Assembly (NCBI RefSeq): GCF_008000995.1
Contig: NZ_CP042828.1
Location: forward strand, 1,488,001-1,552,000
Length of the DNA stretch: 64,000 nt
DNA from: Ruania zhangjianzhongii
GTDB taxonomy: Bacteria > Actinomycetota > Actinomycetes > Actinomycetales > Beutenbergiaceae
Direction: 5' to 3'
This document shows, one piece after another, positions 53,534-62,982 of this stretch; the stretch's first letter is position 1; each line of letters opens with the position of its first letter. The position numbers and the translations under genes were made by a program. The notes under the pieces were generated by a model that saw only the letters and a list, made by a program, of their open reading frames with translations, ran no database searches and was not told where the DNA came from.

Positions 53534-54556
53534 ATGCTTCCACTGACCCTCGGCTACAAGGCCTCTGCTGAACAGTTCGGCCCGCGTGAGCTCGTCGAGC
53601 TCGGCGTGGCAGCGGAGGCGCACGGGATGGAGTCAGCGGCTATCTCGGATCACTTCCAGCCGTGGCGGCACACCGGCGGGCACGCGCCGTTCTCGCTGGC
53701 GTGGCTGGCGGCCGTGGGGGAGCGGACCTCGACGATCCGTCTCGGCACCTCGGTGATGACCCCCACGTTCCGGTACAACCCGGCCGTGCTGGCGCAGGCC
53801 TTCGCCACTCTCGGTGTGCTCTACCCGGGCCGGATGATGCTCGGCGTCGGCTCCGGAGAAGCACTGAACGAGATCGCCACCGGGTACGCCGGTGCCGGTG
53901 AGCAGACCTGGCCGGAGTTCAAGGAGCGGTTCGCGCGGCTGCGTGAGGCAGTCCGGCTGATGCGGGAACTATGGGCCGGTGAGCGGGTCAGCTTCGAGGG
54001 CGAGTACTACTCCACCCACGAGGCGAGTATCTACGACCGGCCCGACGGCGGTGTGCCCGTCTACATCGCCGCCGGCGGCCCGATGGTCGCCCGGTATGCG
54101 GGCCGTGCCGGAGACGGGTTCATCTGCACCTCCGGGAAGGGGATGGACCTCTACACCGAGAAGCTGCTGCCCGCAGTGGCCGAGGGTGCGGCCAAGGCCG
54201 AGCGGGACGCCGAGAACATCGACCGGATGATCGAGATCAAGATCTCCTACGACACCGACCCGGACCTGGCGCGGGAGAACTGCCGGTTCTGGTCGCCGCT
54301 GTCCCTGTCCGCGGAGCAGAAGCACTCCATCAACGACCCGGTGGAGATGGAGCGGGCCGCGGACGCCCTGCCGATCGAGGAGATCGCGCAGCGGTGGATC
54401 GTCGCTTCCGACCCCGACGATGCCGTGGAGCAGGTGCTCGCCTACCGGCGCGCCGGCTTCAACCACCTGGTCTTCCATTCCCCCGGGCACGATCAGCGCC
54501 GGTTCCTGGAGCTGTTCCAGCGCGACCTTGCGCCGCGGCTGCGCGACGCCGGCTGA
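53534..54556 (+). CDS. fgd: F420-dependent glucose-6-phosphate dehydrogenase
   Basis: 340 residues from ATG 53534 behind [47 protein letters not shown] and the [15 protein letters not shown] to [18 protein letters not shown] stretch match mycobacterial Fgd1 almost throughout; the catalytic His lies in SDHFQPW. It reduces F420 with glucose-6-phosphate. A second LLM enzyme of the same subgroup is encoded at 62,983, implying an F420 economy. Confidence 0.96.
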   Translation: MLPLTLGYKASAEQFGPRELVELGVAAEAHGMESAAISDHFQPWRHTGGHAPFSLAWLAAVGERTSTIRLGTSVMTPTFRYNPAVLAQAFATLGVLYPGRMMLGVGSGEALNEIATGYAGAGEQTWPEFKERFARLREAVRLMRELWAGERVSFEGEYYSTHEASIYDRPDGGVPVYIAAGGPMVARYAGRAGDGFICTSGKGMDLYTEKLLPAVAEGAAKAERDAENIDRMIEIKISYDTDPDLARENCRFWSPLSLSAEQKHSINDPVEMERAADALPIEEIAQRWIVASDPDDAVEQVLAYRRAGFNHLVFHSPGHDQRRFLELFQRDLAPRLRDAG

Positions 54557-54570
54557 GCGGGGATCATCCG

Positions 54571-54589
54571 CACTGGCACCCCGCCAGTG
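54571..54589. terminator. Small terminator hairpin between convergent genes
   Basis: CACTGGC-acccc-GCCAGTG, perfect 7-bp stem in the 40-bp gap between fgd and the oxidoreductase gene. Confidence 0.5.
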
Positions 54590-54596
54590 GAGGGCC

Positions 54597-55502
54597 TTAG
54601 CCGGCCGCCCCCACGGTCAGCACGATCTTCCCGGTTGCCTGCCCGCTCTCACAGCGGCGGTGCGCCTCTGCGGCCTCGGACCAGTCCAGCTCACCGTCGA
54701 TCAACAGCTCCAGCTCACCAGCGGCAACGAGGTCGGCCACCTCGGCCATCGTGTCCCAGGACCGACCCTCGGACCCGCTGGTGACCACCGCCTCGGTGCT
54801 GCCGGAGAAGTCCGCGATGGTGACCACCTTGCCCGCATCCCCGACCAGCTCGACCAACTCGCCCGCGGAACCGTGACCAGCCAGGTCCGCTGCGCCGTCG
54901 ACGTGGGAAGCCAGTGCGCGCACCCGCTCGACCAGCCCCGGGCCGTACGGGACCGGGGTAGCACCCAGCCGGCGGACCAGCTCCTGCTTACCGGCCGAGG
55001 CGGTGCCGATCACTGCGAGCCCGCGGCGTAGCGCCAGCTGCACCAGGATCGTGCCGACCCCGCCGGAGGCGCCGTCGACCACCAGCACCGACCCGGGCTG
55101 ATCAGGGAGCAGGCCGAGCACCCGGCCGGCCGTCTCGGCCACTGTCGGCAACGCGGCTGCCTGGGTCAGGCTCAGACCGTCGGGAACCGGGGCCCAGGAA
55201 CTGAGCACGGCGCGCTCGGCGAGCACGGCGGACCCGGCACCGAACACCCGGTCGCCGACCTGCACCCCGGTCACCTCCGGTCCCACCTGGTCCACCACGC
55301 CAGCGGCGTCCAGCCCGGTGCCCCGGGGCTTCCGTAGCGGCCCGGAGGCCATCGCCCCGGAACGCAGCTTGACGTCCATCCGGTTCACCGAGGCCGCGCC
55401 GACGGCGATCCGCACCTGCCCAGGTCCGGCCTCCGGGGTCGGGGCGTCGGTGATCCGGAGCACGTCCGGGTTGCCGTATTCGTGGTATCGCACTGCACGC
55501 AT
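54597..55502 (-). CDS. NADPH:quinone reductase-type zinc-independent MDR oxidoreductase
   Basis: 301 residues. N-terminal GroES-like part (VRYHEYGNPDVLRITDAPTP; ASVNRMDVKLRSG; GLDAAGVVDQVGPEV) and Rossmann domain with VDGASGGVGTILVQLALRRG. No zinc-binding Cys/His cluster is seen, as in quinone reductase subfamilies. Substrate unknown; divergent from a small leaderless gene. Confidence 0.9.
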   Translation of the reverse strand: MRAVRYHEYGNPDVLRITDAPTPEAGPGQVRIAVGAASVNRMDVKLRSGAMASGPLRKPRGTGLDAAGVVDQVGPEVTGVQVGDRVFGAGSAVLAERAVLSSWAPVPDGLSLTQAAALPTVAETAGRVLGLLPDQPGSVLVVDGASGGVGTILVQLALRRGLAVIGTASAGKQELVRRLGATPVPYGPGLVERVRALASHVDGAADLAGHGSAGELVELVGDAGKVVTIADFSGSTEAVVTSGSEGRSWDTMAEVADLVAAGELELLIDGELDWSEAAEAHRRCESGQATGKIVLTVGAAG

Positions 55503-55554
55503 GCGGCCAGTATGCCGGGTGCATCGAGCCGGGGCAGCGGCCTATACTGACACG

Positions 55555-55824
55555 GTGCGGACAAGTGCGAGCCCAGAAGCAGCGCGGACCGGGTGGACCG
55601 ACCGGGAGTTCATGCCGAAGCTGATGCACGTGTTCCTGCGCGTCGGCCGCCTGATGCTGTTGGCCGGAGCCGGCATGCTCGCCCTGGGCGGGATCCTGAC
55701 GATGCTGTGGCCCGGCGTGATCGCGAACTCCCTGCTGGTCTGGATCGGCCCGCAGATCACGATCGTCGGGGCCTTGAGCTATGGCTACGCCCGATCAGAG
55801 GTGGCCAAGCACCACCGCAGCTGA
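55555..55824 (+). CDS. Small two-helix membrane protein, probably leaderless
   Basis: 89 residues from GTG 55555; ATG 55612 is the alternative. Hydrophobic segments LMLLAGAGMLALGGILTMLW and ANSLLVWIGPQITIVGALSY follow a charged N-terminus. TATACT (55543-55548) ends 6 nt before the GTG, so the transcript probably begins at the start codon. No family recognised. Confidence 0.6.
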   Translation: MRTSASPEAARTGWTDREFMPKLMHVFLRVGRLMLLAGAGMLALGGILTMLWPGVIANSLLVWIGPQITIVGALSYGYARSEVAKHHRS

Positions 55825-55847
55825 GACCGAGCCGCCCGCCAGCGGCC

Positions 55848-58505
55848 CTACTTCTTCTTCGGCGGCGGGGGGAGCAGCTCGCCGGCCACCTGCACACCGT
55901 CGGCGCCATCGGCCGCAGCACTCAGCGTCAGCTCGCCGGCCACCCGGCCGGCGGCCCGGAGGTCGCCCAACACCGACTGCACCGCAGCATGGTTGGCCTC
56001 CGCGAGCGCGAGCTCGGCCGAAGCAAACTCGGTCCGTTGGGACACCTTCGCCTCCGACTTCACCTTCCGCAACGCAGCCAGCGCGGAGCCGGCCGTCGAG
56101 ACCAAGGAGGGATCGCCGTCGCCGGCAGCGGTGCGCAGCACCTGCGGGGTGGGCCAGGCGGCGCGGTGCACCGAACCTTCCCGCCACCAGGTCCAGACCT
56201 CCTCAGTGGCGAACGGCAGCACCGGGGCGAGTAGCCGCAGCAGCACGTCCAGCGCCAGCCAGAGCGCCGCTCGCGCGGACTCGGTGGCCGCCAGGGAGAA
56301 CATCTCGTTGCCGTATGCGCGGTCCTTGACCAGCTCCAGGTAGTCGTCGCAGAAGGTCCAGAAGAAGGACTCGGTGATCTCCAGCGCACGGGCGTGGTCG
56401 TAGCTCTCGTAGCCGGCGGTCGCAGTGTCCACCACAGTGGCGAGCTGGGCGAGGATGGCCCGGTCGATCGGCTCGGTGACCGCCTCGGGGCGCAACGTGA
56501 CCTGCTCGTCGCCGGCGAAGGAGAGCGCGAACTTGCTCGCGTTCAGCAGCTTGATCGCCAGCCGGCGGCCGATCTTCATCTGCCCCTCGTCGAAGGCGGT
56601 ATCCCCACCGAGGCGCGCCGAGGCTGCCCAGTAGCGCACCGAGTCCGAGCCGTGCTGCTGCAACAGACCGAGCGGGGTGACCACATTGCCCTTGGACTTG
56701 GACATCTTCTTCCGGTCCGGGTCCAGGATCCAGCCGGAGATCGCGGCATGGCGCCACGGCAGCGAGTCGTGTTCGGCGTTCGCCCGCACCACAGTGGAGA
56801 ACAGCCAGGTGCGGATGATGTCGTGACCCTGGGGCCGCACGTCGTAGGGGAAGACCCGGGAGAAGAAGTCCTCGTCGCGCTCCCACCGCCCGGCCAGCTG
56901 CGGGGTGAGCGAGGACGTCGCCCAGGTGTCCAGGACGTCCGGGTCGCCGATGAAGCCGCCGGGCTCGCCGCGCTGAGACTCGGTGTACCCCGCGGGCACA
57001 TCGGTGGCCGGATCCACCGGCAGCAGGTCCCCGGTGGGCACCAGCGGCTCGTCGTAGATCACTTCGCCCGTCTGGTCCAGGCGGTACCAGAGCGGGAACG
57101 GCACGCCGAAGAACCGCTGCCGGGAGAGCAGCCAGTCGCCGGTGAGGCCGTCCACCCAGTTCTCGTACCGGGACTGCATGTACTCCGGGTGCCAGGACAG
57201 CTCGCGGCCCCGCTCCACGAGCTTCGTCCGCAGCTCCGCGTCCCGGCCACCGTTGCGGGCATACCACTGCCGGGAGGAGACGATCTCCAGCGGCTTCTCA
57301 CCGCGCTCGTAGAACTTCACCGGGTGGCTGATCTTCCGGGGCTCGCCGTGCAGGTCACCGGAGGCGGTGAGCAGCTCGACCATCTTCTTCTGCGCGGAGA
57401 ACACGGTCAGCCCGACCAGCTGCTCGTAGGCGGCCAGTCCCTGAGCAGAGGTGATCGCCGCCGGTGGCTCGGCGAGGATGCGGCCGTCGCGGCCGAGGAT
57501 CGTCCGGGTGGGCAGGTTGAGCTCGCGCCACCAGGTGACGTCGGTGGTGTCGCCGAAGGTGCAGATCATCGCGATCCCGGCACCTTTCTCCGGGTCGGCC
57601 AGCGGATGCGCCAGCACCGGCACCTGCACTCCGAACACCGGGGAGGTGACCTCACGGCCGAACATCGGCTGGTAGCGCTCGTCGTCCGGGTGCGCCACCA
57701 GCGCCACACACGCGGCGAGCAGCTCCGGGCGGGTGGTCTCGATGTACACCGGTGTGGTGCCGTCGTGGAAGGAGATCCGGTGGTAGGAGCCGTCCCGCTC
57801 CCGGTCCTCCAGCTCGGCCTGTGCCACGGCGGTCTGGAACGTCACGTCCCAGAGGGTGGGGGCCTCGATCTGGTAGGCCTCACCCCGGGCGAGCTGACGC
57901 AGGAACGCCCGCTGGGAGGTCTGCTGGGAGGTGGGGCTGATCGTCTGGTAGGTCTGTGCCCAGTCCACGCTCAAGCCCAGGTAACGGAACACCTGCTCGA
58001 AGCTCTTCTCGTCCTCGGCGGCGAGGGTGAGGCACAGTTCGACGAAGTTCTGCCGGGAGACCGGGGTGGGCCGGTGGTTCTTCGGCACGTCCCCGGCGAA
58101 CGGCGGGGCGAAGTCCACCTGGTAGGGCAGCGAGGTATCCACCTGCACGCCGTAGTAGTTCTGCACTCGGCGTTCGGTGGGCAGGCCGTTGTCGTCCCAG
58201 CCCATCGGGTAGAACACCTCCGCCCCGCGCATCCGCTGGTAGCGGGCCAGGCAGTCGGTGTGCGTGTAGGAGAACACGTGGCCGATGTGCAGCGACCCGG
58301 ACGCGGTGGGCGGGGGAGTGTCGATGGAGAACACGTCTGCCCGCTCGGCGCTGCGGTCGAAGGCGTAGGTGCCCTGCTCGCCCCAGGCGGTGGCCCAGCG
58401 GTCCTCGAGCCCGTCCAGCGACGGCCGGTCCGGTACCTGGGCGACCGGGCGGATCGGCTCGGTCGGCAGGTGCGGGTTCGGCGGTGTGGTCGCTGCATCA
58501 GTCAT
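55848..58505 (-). CDS. valS: Valyl-tRNA synthetase
   Basis: 885 residues from ATG 58505. Class I signatures ASGSLHIGHVFSYTHTD (HIGH) and DPDRKKMSKSKGNVVTP (KMSKS) are intact; the CP1 editing domain includes ETTRPELLAACVALV. The anticodon-binding helical domain and a short C-terminal part follow; the typical coiled-coil tail is shortened and ends PPPPKKK. No T-box leader was recognised upstream. Confidence 0.96.
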   Translation of the reverse strand: MTDAATTPPNPHLPTEPIRPVAQVPDRPSLDGLEDRWATAWGEQGTYAFDRSAERADVFSIDTPPPTASGSLHIGHVFSYTHTDCLARYQRMRGAEVFYPMGWDDNGLPTERRVQNYYGVQVDTSLPYQVDFAPPFAGDVPKNHRPTPVSRQNFVELCLTLAAEDEKSFEQVFRYLGLSVDWAQTYQTISPTSQQTSQRAFLRQLARGEAYQIEAPTLWDVTFQTAVAQAELEDRERDGSYHRISFHDGTTPVYIETTRPELLAACVALVAHPDDERYQPMFGREVTSPVFGVQVPVLAHPLADPEKGAGIAMICTFGDTTDVTWWRELNLPTRTILGRDGRILAEPPAAITSAQGLAAYEQLVGLTVFSAQKKMVELLTASGDLHGEPRKISHPVKFYERGEKPLEIVSSRQWYARNGGRDAELRTKLVERGRELSWHPEYMQSRYENWVDGLTGDWLLSRQRFFGVPFPLWYRLDQTGEVIYDEPLVPTGDLLPVDPATDVPAGYTESQRGEPGGFIGDPDVLDTWATSSLTPQLAGRWERDEDFFSRVFPYDVRPQGHDIIRTWLFSTVVRANAEHDSLPWRHAAISGWILDPDRKKMSKSKGNVVTPLGLLQQHGSDSVRYWAASARLGGDTAFDEGQMKIGRRLAIKLLNASKFALSFAGDEQVTLRPEAVTEPIDRAILAQLATVVDTATAGYESYDHARALEITESFFWTFCDDYLELVKDRAYGNEMFSLAATESARAALWLALDVLLRLLAPVLPFATEEVWTWWREGSVHRAAWPTPQVLRTAAGDGDPSLVSTAGSALAALRKVKSEAKVSQRTEFASAELALAEANHAAVQSVLGDLRAAGRVAGELTLSAAADGADGVQVAGELLPPPPKKK

Positions 58506-58690
58506 GAGCCTGATCATCCCAGAAACCCGGGCCTGGCCAGAAATCCGATCATGGTCAGTGCGGGCTCAGCACCGGAATGCCCGCATCGGTGACGGCGTCG
58601 CGCACACGCAAGCGGAGAGCAGTTGCTTCGCGTCGGGCAGCAGGGCCGGGCGTGCTCTGGTCACGACGCGGATGGTCTCGATCCTTAGCA

Positions 58691-59494
58691 CTACTCCCGC
58701 ACCGCCCCTTCAAGCATGCCGCGGATGAAGTGTCGTTGCAGGAACAGGTAGACGATCACCACCGGCAGCGCCACCAGCACCGCGGCCGCGGCGAGCAGCG
58801 AGGTGGCCTGCACGTGCTGCCCCTGGAACAGCGCGAGTGCCAGTGGTGCGGTGCGGTAGGCGCCGTTCGGGCTCATCACCAGCGGGATGAGGAACTCGTT
58901 CCAGGTCCACATGAACACCAGCACGGTCATCGTGATGATCGCCGGCCGGCCCAGCGGCACCAGGATGGACCAGAGCACCCGGCGTTCGCTGGCACCGTCC
59001 AGCTGGGCCGCCTCCATCAGCGATCGTGGTGCGGTGCGGAAGTACGCGCGCATCCAGTACGTGCCGAAGGCGATGGACTGCGCCATCTGCGGGAACGCCA
59101 CCGCCCAGAGCGTGTTCGTCATTCCGAGGGTGCGCAGGTCGTAGAACAACGGCACCACGATCGCCTCGGTGGGCACCATGATTCCCACCAGGATCAGGGG
59201 GAAGGCTACGCCCGAGCCACGGAAGTTCATCGTGCCGAACGCGTACCCGGCCAGGATCGACGCCACCAGCGCGACAGCGAGCACTGTGCCGGAGACCAGC
59301 AGGGAGGTGCGCAGGTAGCGGGCGAAGTTGCCCTCGCTCCACGCCTGCGCATAGTTGCCCAGCGCCACGCCGGACTCGCCGAGCGGCGGCTGCACCGAGG
59401 TGAACAGCACCACCGCGATCGGGGCGAGGGCGAACGCGGCCACCACGATCAGCAGCAGATAGTTCATCGCAGTCTCGAACCGGGAGACGATCAT
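58691..59494 (-). CDS. Sugar ABC transporter permease (MalG-like)
   Basis: 267 residues, six predicted helices. The cytosolic EAA loop EAAQLDGASERRVLWSILVP contacts the ATPase; the N-terminus and PFQ-like NEFLIPLV segment fit the carbohydrate uptake transporter-1 family. Last gene of a pfkB-SBP-permease-permease operon; its ATG overlaps the upstream permease stop. Confidence 0.93.
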   Translation of the reverse strand: MIVSRFETAMNYLLLIVVAAFALAPIAVVLFTSVQPPLGESGVALGNYAQAWSEGNFARYLRTSLLVSGTVLAVALVASILAGYAFGTMNFRGSGVAFPLILVGIMVPTEAIVVPLFYDLRTLGMTNTLWAVAFPQMAQSIAFGTYWMRAYFRTAPRSLMEAAQLDGASERRVLWSILVPLGRPAIITMTVLVFMWTWNEFLIPLVMSPNGAYRTAPLALALFQGQHVQATSLLAAAAVLVALPVVIVYLFLQRHFIRGMLEGAVRE

Positions 59495-60402
59495 CGCGAC
59501 TCCTTCGGCTCGACGATCCGGTTGATCACCAGGTTGATCGCGAAGATCAGCACGGTCAGCGTGATCGCCACCGCTGCCGCCGAACCCACCTGCCCGGTGC
59601 GGAACGCGCGCTGGAACACCTCGTAGGCGGGCACAGTGGTGGAGTTGCCCGGTCCGCCGGCGGTGGTCACGTAGACCAGATCGAACGTCTTCAGTGCGGC
59701 CACCACGGTCAGCGTCAGCGCCACGGCGATCTCCCCGCGGATGCTCGGCAGGGTGAGTGCGAAGAACTCCCGCACCGCACCGGCACCGTCCAGCCGGACC
59801 GCCTCGTACTGTTCGGTCGGCACCCTGGACATCCCGGCGAGCATCAGCACGGTGACCAGCCCGGTCTGCACCCAGGTGCCGACCAGGCCCACTGCCGGCA
59901 AGGTCCAGGTGTAGTCGCCCAGCCAGGCGCGGGTCAGCTGGTCCAGCCCGACGGCGGTCAGTGCGGCGTTCAGGGGACCGTCCGGTGCGTAGATGGCCCG
60001 CCAGGCCACTGCCACCACGACCATCGCCAGCACCTGCGGCACGAACACCACGGTCCGGAACAGGCCGAGGCCACGCACGCGGGCCCGGTTCAGTACCGCG
60101 GCCACCGCCAGGCCGATCACCAGCGGCAGCAGCGCGAAGAACGCGATCAGCACCAGCGCATGCCCGAACGCTGCCCGCAGGCCGGGGTCGGAGACCAGGT
60201 CGGCGTAGTTGGCCAGACCCACGAACGTGGACGTGCCCAGCCCGTCCCACTCGAACAGGGAGAACTGGGCCGAGCGCACGAGCGGGTAGAGCAGGAACGC
60301 CCCGTAGACCACGAGCGCGGGCGCCAGGTACAACCACGGCCGCCACCACCGCGCGCGCCTCCGGCCCGGGCGTTCACGCGTGCTGGGCTGGGCCGCGGTC
60401 AT
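59491..60402 (-). CDS. Sugar ABC transporter permease (MalF-like)
   Basis: 303 residues, six helices with an Arg-rich cytosolic N-terminus (TRERPGRRRARWW). EAA loop EAVRLDGAGAVREFFALTLP. It pairs with the MalG-like subunit encoded next. No ATP-binding protein is in the operon; CUT1 systems in actinobacteria often share one MsiK-type ATPase encoded elsewhere. Confidence 0.93.
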   Translation of the reverse strand: MTAAQPSTRERPGRRRARWWRPWLYLAPALVVYGAFLLYPLVRSAQFSLFEWDGLGTSTFVGLANYADLVSDPGLRAAFGHALVLIAFFALLPLVIGLAVAAVLNRARVRGLGLFRTVVFVPQVLAMVVVAVAWRAIYAPDGPLNAALTAVGLDQLTRAWLGDYTWTLPAVGLVGTWVQTGLVTVLMLAGMSRVPTEQYEAVRLDGAGAVREFFALTLPSIRGEIAVALTLTVVAALKTFDLVYVTTAGGPGNSTTVPAYEVFQRAFRTGQVGSAAAVAITLTVLIFAINLVINRIVEPKESR

Positions 60403-60403
60403 C

Positions 60404-61771
60404 TCAGCCGCCCGAGGTGAACGCGCTGTAGTCGTCCTCCAGCATCTGCATCGCCTCCTCGGGCGTGGACTCCGCCGCGATCAGGTTCTGCAGGGCAGCT
60501 CCCAGGGTGTCGCCCATCGTGGGGGTCGCCCAGTCCAGGTAGGGCAGCAGGTTGCCGTTCTCGGTGACCTCGCCGAAGGCGGCGTAGATGTCGGCGTTCA
60601 CCCCGGAGGCGGGAGCCAGGTCGGCGGTGCGGTTGACCGGCATGTTCCCGGTGTCGGCGAGCACCTCCATCGCCTCGTCGCTGGTGATGAAGTCCACGTA
60701 GCCGGCGGCGGCGTCCGCGTTCGGGCTCTGCTCGGTGACGGCGAACGGCAACCCGGTGCCTCCGGTGGTGGACAGTGTGCCGTCGGCCGCCGCGGGCACG
60801 TAGAAGCCGAGGTCGTCACCCATCGCCTCCTGCAGGTCCGCGGCCAGCCAGGACCCGCCGATCAGGAACACGCCGTCCCCGGAGGCGAAGTTGGACCAGG
60901 CGGCGTCGTAGTCGGTGCCGTTCGGCCCGTCGTTGAAGTAGCCGCTGGCGGACCAGTCGGCCAGCTCGGTGGCGGCGGCGATGTTCTCCTCGCTGGTCCA
61001 GGACGCACCGGCGTTGCCCATACCGAGGGCGCGGATCGCCTCGGCCGGGGTGTGCTGGGCCTGGATCGGGCCGAACACGTGCCCGGCCGGCCAGCCTTCG
61101 ATGTTGCCAAGCTGGATCGGGGTCAGGCCCTCCTCGGCCGCCCGGCCGAGGACATCCCGGAAGGTGTCGAAGTCGCCCTCGAGCAGCTCGTCCTCTCCTC
61201 CCACCTGTTCGAGCGCGGAGCGGGAGTAGAACACCCCGACCACCTCGCCGACCTGCGGCAGGCCGTACAGGTTGCCCTCGCCGAACGTGACACCATCCTC
61301 GGAGTAGCGGGAGACGGCGAGCACATCGGCGGAGAATCGGTCGGCCCAGCTGTACGCCTCGGCGTAGGGCTCGAGGTTGAGCAGCAGCCCGGCGGAGACG
61401 AACGCGCCCATCGTGCCGCGGCCGTTGTTCGCCTGCACCACGTCCGGTGCCTCGTTGCCGGTCAGTGCCCCGCGCAGCGTGGTCTCCAGATCGTCGAAGG
61501 ACTGGGAGTTCCGTTCGATGGTGATGTTCGGGTACTCCTCCATGAACGCCTCGTTCAAGCGCTGCATCTGCTCGTCCTGCCCGCCGCGGACCTCCTGGTC
61601 CCAGACCGTCAGAGTGACCTCACCGAGGGAGGCCAGGTCGGTGCTCACCTCGCTGGCTTCGGCCGGAGTGGTCTCCTCCTCACCGGTACCGCTGCCGGGG
61701 GCGCAGGCGGCGAGCAGGCCGGCAGCGGTGGCCAGTGCTGCGGCCGCGGCCAGAGAGCGTCGTGAGATCAT
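60404..61771 (-). CDS. Sugar ABC transporter substrate-binding lipoprotein
   Basis: 455 residues from ATG 61771. Signal peptide with Arg-Arg (ISRRSLAAAAALATAAGLLAAC), lipobox LAAC at ~22, then an acidic linker and a type-I CUT1 binding protein (LTVWDQEVRGGQDEQMQRLNEAF; LPFAVTEQSPNADAAAGYVDF). Binds an unknown carbohydrate; the co-encoded PfkB kinase suggests a monosaccharide that is phosphorylated after uptake. Confidence 0.93.
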   Translation of the reverse strand: MISRRSLAAAAALATAAGLLAACAPGSGTGEEETTPAEASEVSTDLASLGEVTLTVWDQEVRGGQDEQMQRLNEAFMEEYPNITIERNSQSFDDLETTLRGALTGNEAPDVVQANNGRGTMGAFVSAGLLLNLEPYAEAYSWADRFSADVLAVSRYSEDGVTFGEGNLYGLPQVGEVVGVFYSRSALEQVGGEDELLEGDFDTFRDVLGRAAEEGLTPIQLGNIEGWPAGHVFGPIQAQHTPAEAIRALGMGNAGASWTSEENIAAATELADWSASGYFNDGPNGTDYDAAWSNFASGDGVFLIGGSWLAADLQEAMGDDLGFYVPAAADGTLSTTGGTGLPFAVTEQSPNADAAAGYVDFITSDEAMEVLADTGNMPVNRTADLAPASGVNADIYAAFGEVTENGNLLPYLDWATPTMGDTLGAALQNLIAAESTPEEAMQMLEDDYSAFTSGG

Positions 61772-62913
61772 GGCTGTCCTTCTTCCTGGGTGGGTGCCTC
61801 CGGCGGAGTGGCCGCGGCGAGTCCGGCGTCGGAGATCCGGGCGATGGTGGCCTCGGCGCGGCGCACCCGGCGGGTGGCCATACCGGTGAGCAGGTCGTCG
61901 ACGAATGCGTAGTCGCGCGCGGTGATCGCGGCCTCCGGGTCGGTGGCTGCGCTGCGGAGCACCTGGCGGCGCCAGTCGGCGATGTCGCCCCAGCCCGGGG
62001 CAGCCAGCGAGCCGCCGAATTGTTGGACCGCGAGGCTGGAGCACAGTACGGCGAACCGGAGCCGTTGCTCCAACGGCCAGCCGCGCAGCGTGCCGAGCAC
62101 CAGGGCGGCGGCGAACACGTCCCCGGCACCGGTCGCATCCACCAGGTCGGTGCGCAGCGAGGGCACCCGGGCGCGCTGCCCGGTGCTGCGCTCGACCGCC
62201 AGCGCCCCTCCGCTGCCGCAGGTGACGACCGCGAGCGGGACGTGCTCGGCGAGGGTTTCTACTGCCTCTTCGGGGGAGGAGGTGCGGGTGTAGCCCATCG
62301 CTTCGTCGGCGTTCGGGGTGAACGCGTCGCAGTGCCTCAGGTCGTCGAGGATCTGCCGGTCCCACGCCTGCTCCGGGTCCCAGCCGGCGTCGGCGAAGAT
62401 CAGCGCACCCGCCTCACGCGCTCGGCGCCACCAGGGGGCTGCGCGCAGCTCCGGATCGCCGAGGTCCACCAGCACGGCCCCGGTCCGCGGCGGATCAGCG
62501 ATCAGATCGGCGACCGGCTCGGGGGTGCGGTGCCCGTGGGTGACCATGCTCCGGTCATCCTCCAGGGCCAGCGAGACGGTGACCGGCGTGTGCCAGGCAT
62601 GGAACTGGCGGGAGTAGCTCAGGTCGACGTGCTCCTGGTCGGCGAGCACCTGCCACATCCAGTCCCCGTACAGGTCGTCGGCGAACCCCGCTGCCAGCCC
62701 GGTGCGCAGCCCCAGACGAGAGCAGGCGACGGCTAGATTGGCGATACCACCGGGGGAGGAGCCCATCCCCGTGGTCCACACTTCGGTGCCCGGAGCAGGG
62801 GGATGGGCGAAGCCGGTGAAGATCAGGTCGAAGAACACGGTCCCGGTCAGCAGGACGTCCATCGACGGCGCGGACGCAGGCGGCGGTACGGGCGGGTGAG
62901 CGGAGGCGGTCAT
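61768..62913 (-). CDS. PfkB/ribokinase-family sugar kinase
   Basis: 381 residues from ATG 62913; a start at MDVLLTG would remove 18 residues. TGMGSSPGGIANLAVACSRLG (first signature) and LVDATGAGDVFAAALVLG (second, with catalytic Asp) are intact. A ~70-residue C-terminal extension after AAPGWGDIADW is unusual. Its stop overlaps the SBP start. First gene of the sugar uptake operon; substrate unknown. Confidence 0.88.
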   Translation of the reverse strand: MTASAHPPVPPPASAPSMDVLLTGTVFFDLIFTGFAHPPAPGTEVWTTGMGSSPGGIANLAVACSRLGLRTGLAAGFADDLYGDWMWQVLADQEHVDLSYSRQFHAWHTPVTVSLALEDDRSMVTHGHRTPEPVADLIADPPRTGAVLVDLGDPELRAAPWWRRAREAGALIFADAGWDPEQAWDRQILDDLRHCDAFTPNADEAMGYTRTSSPEEAVETLAEHVPLAVVTCGSGGALAVERSTGQRARVPSLRTDLVDATGAGDVFAAALVLGTLRGWPLEQRLRFAVLCSSLAVQQFGGSLAAPGWGDIADWRRQVLRSAATDPEAAITARDYAFVDDLLTGMATRRVRRAEATIARISDAGLAAATPPEAPTQEEGQP

Positions 62914-62982
62914 AGTGATTCCTGAGTGTGCCACGCGGCCGGTGTCGGAGCCATGAGCCCTGCCGCTAGTAGGCTGCCCGGC

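Noticed and set aside
56394-58592. 732-codon open frame antisense to valS
   Set aside because: valS has intact HIGH and KMSKS motifs; the antisense frame is a compositional artefact.
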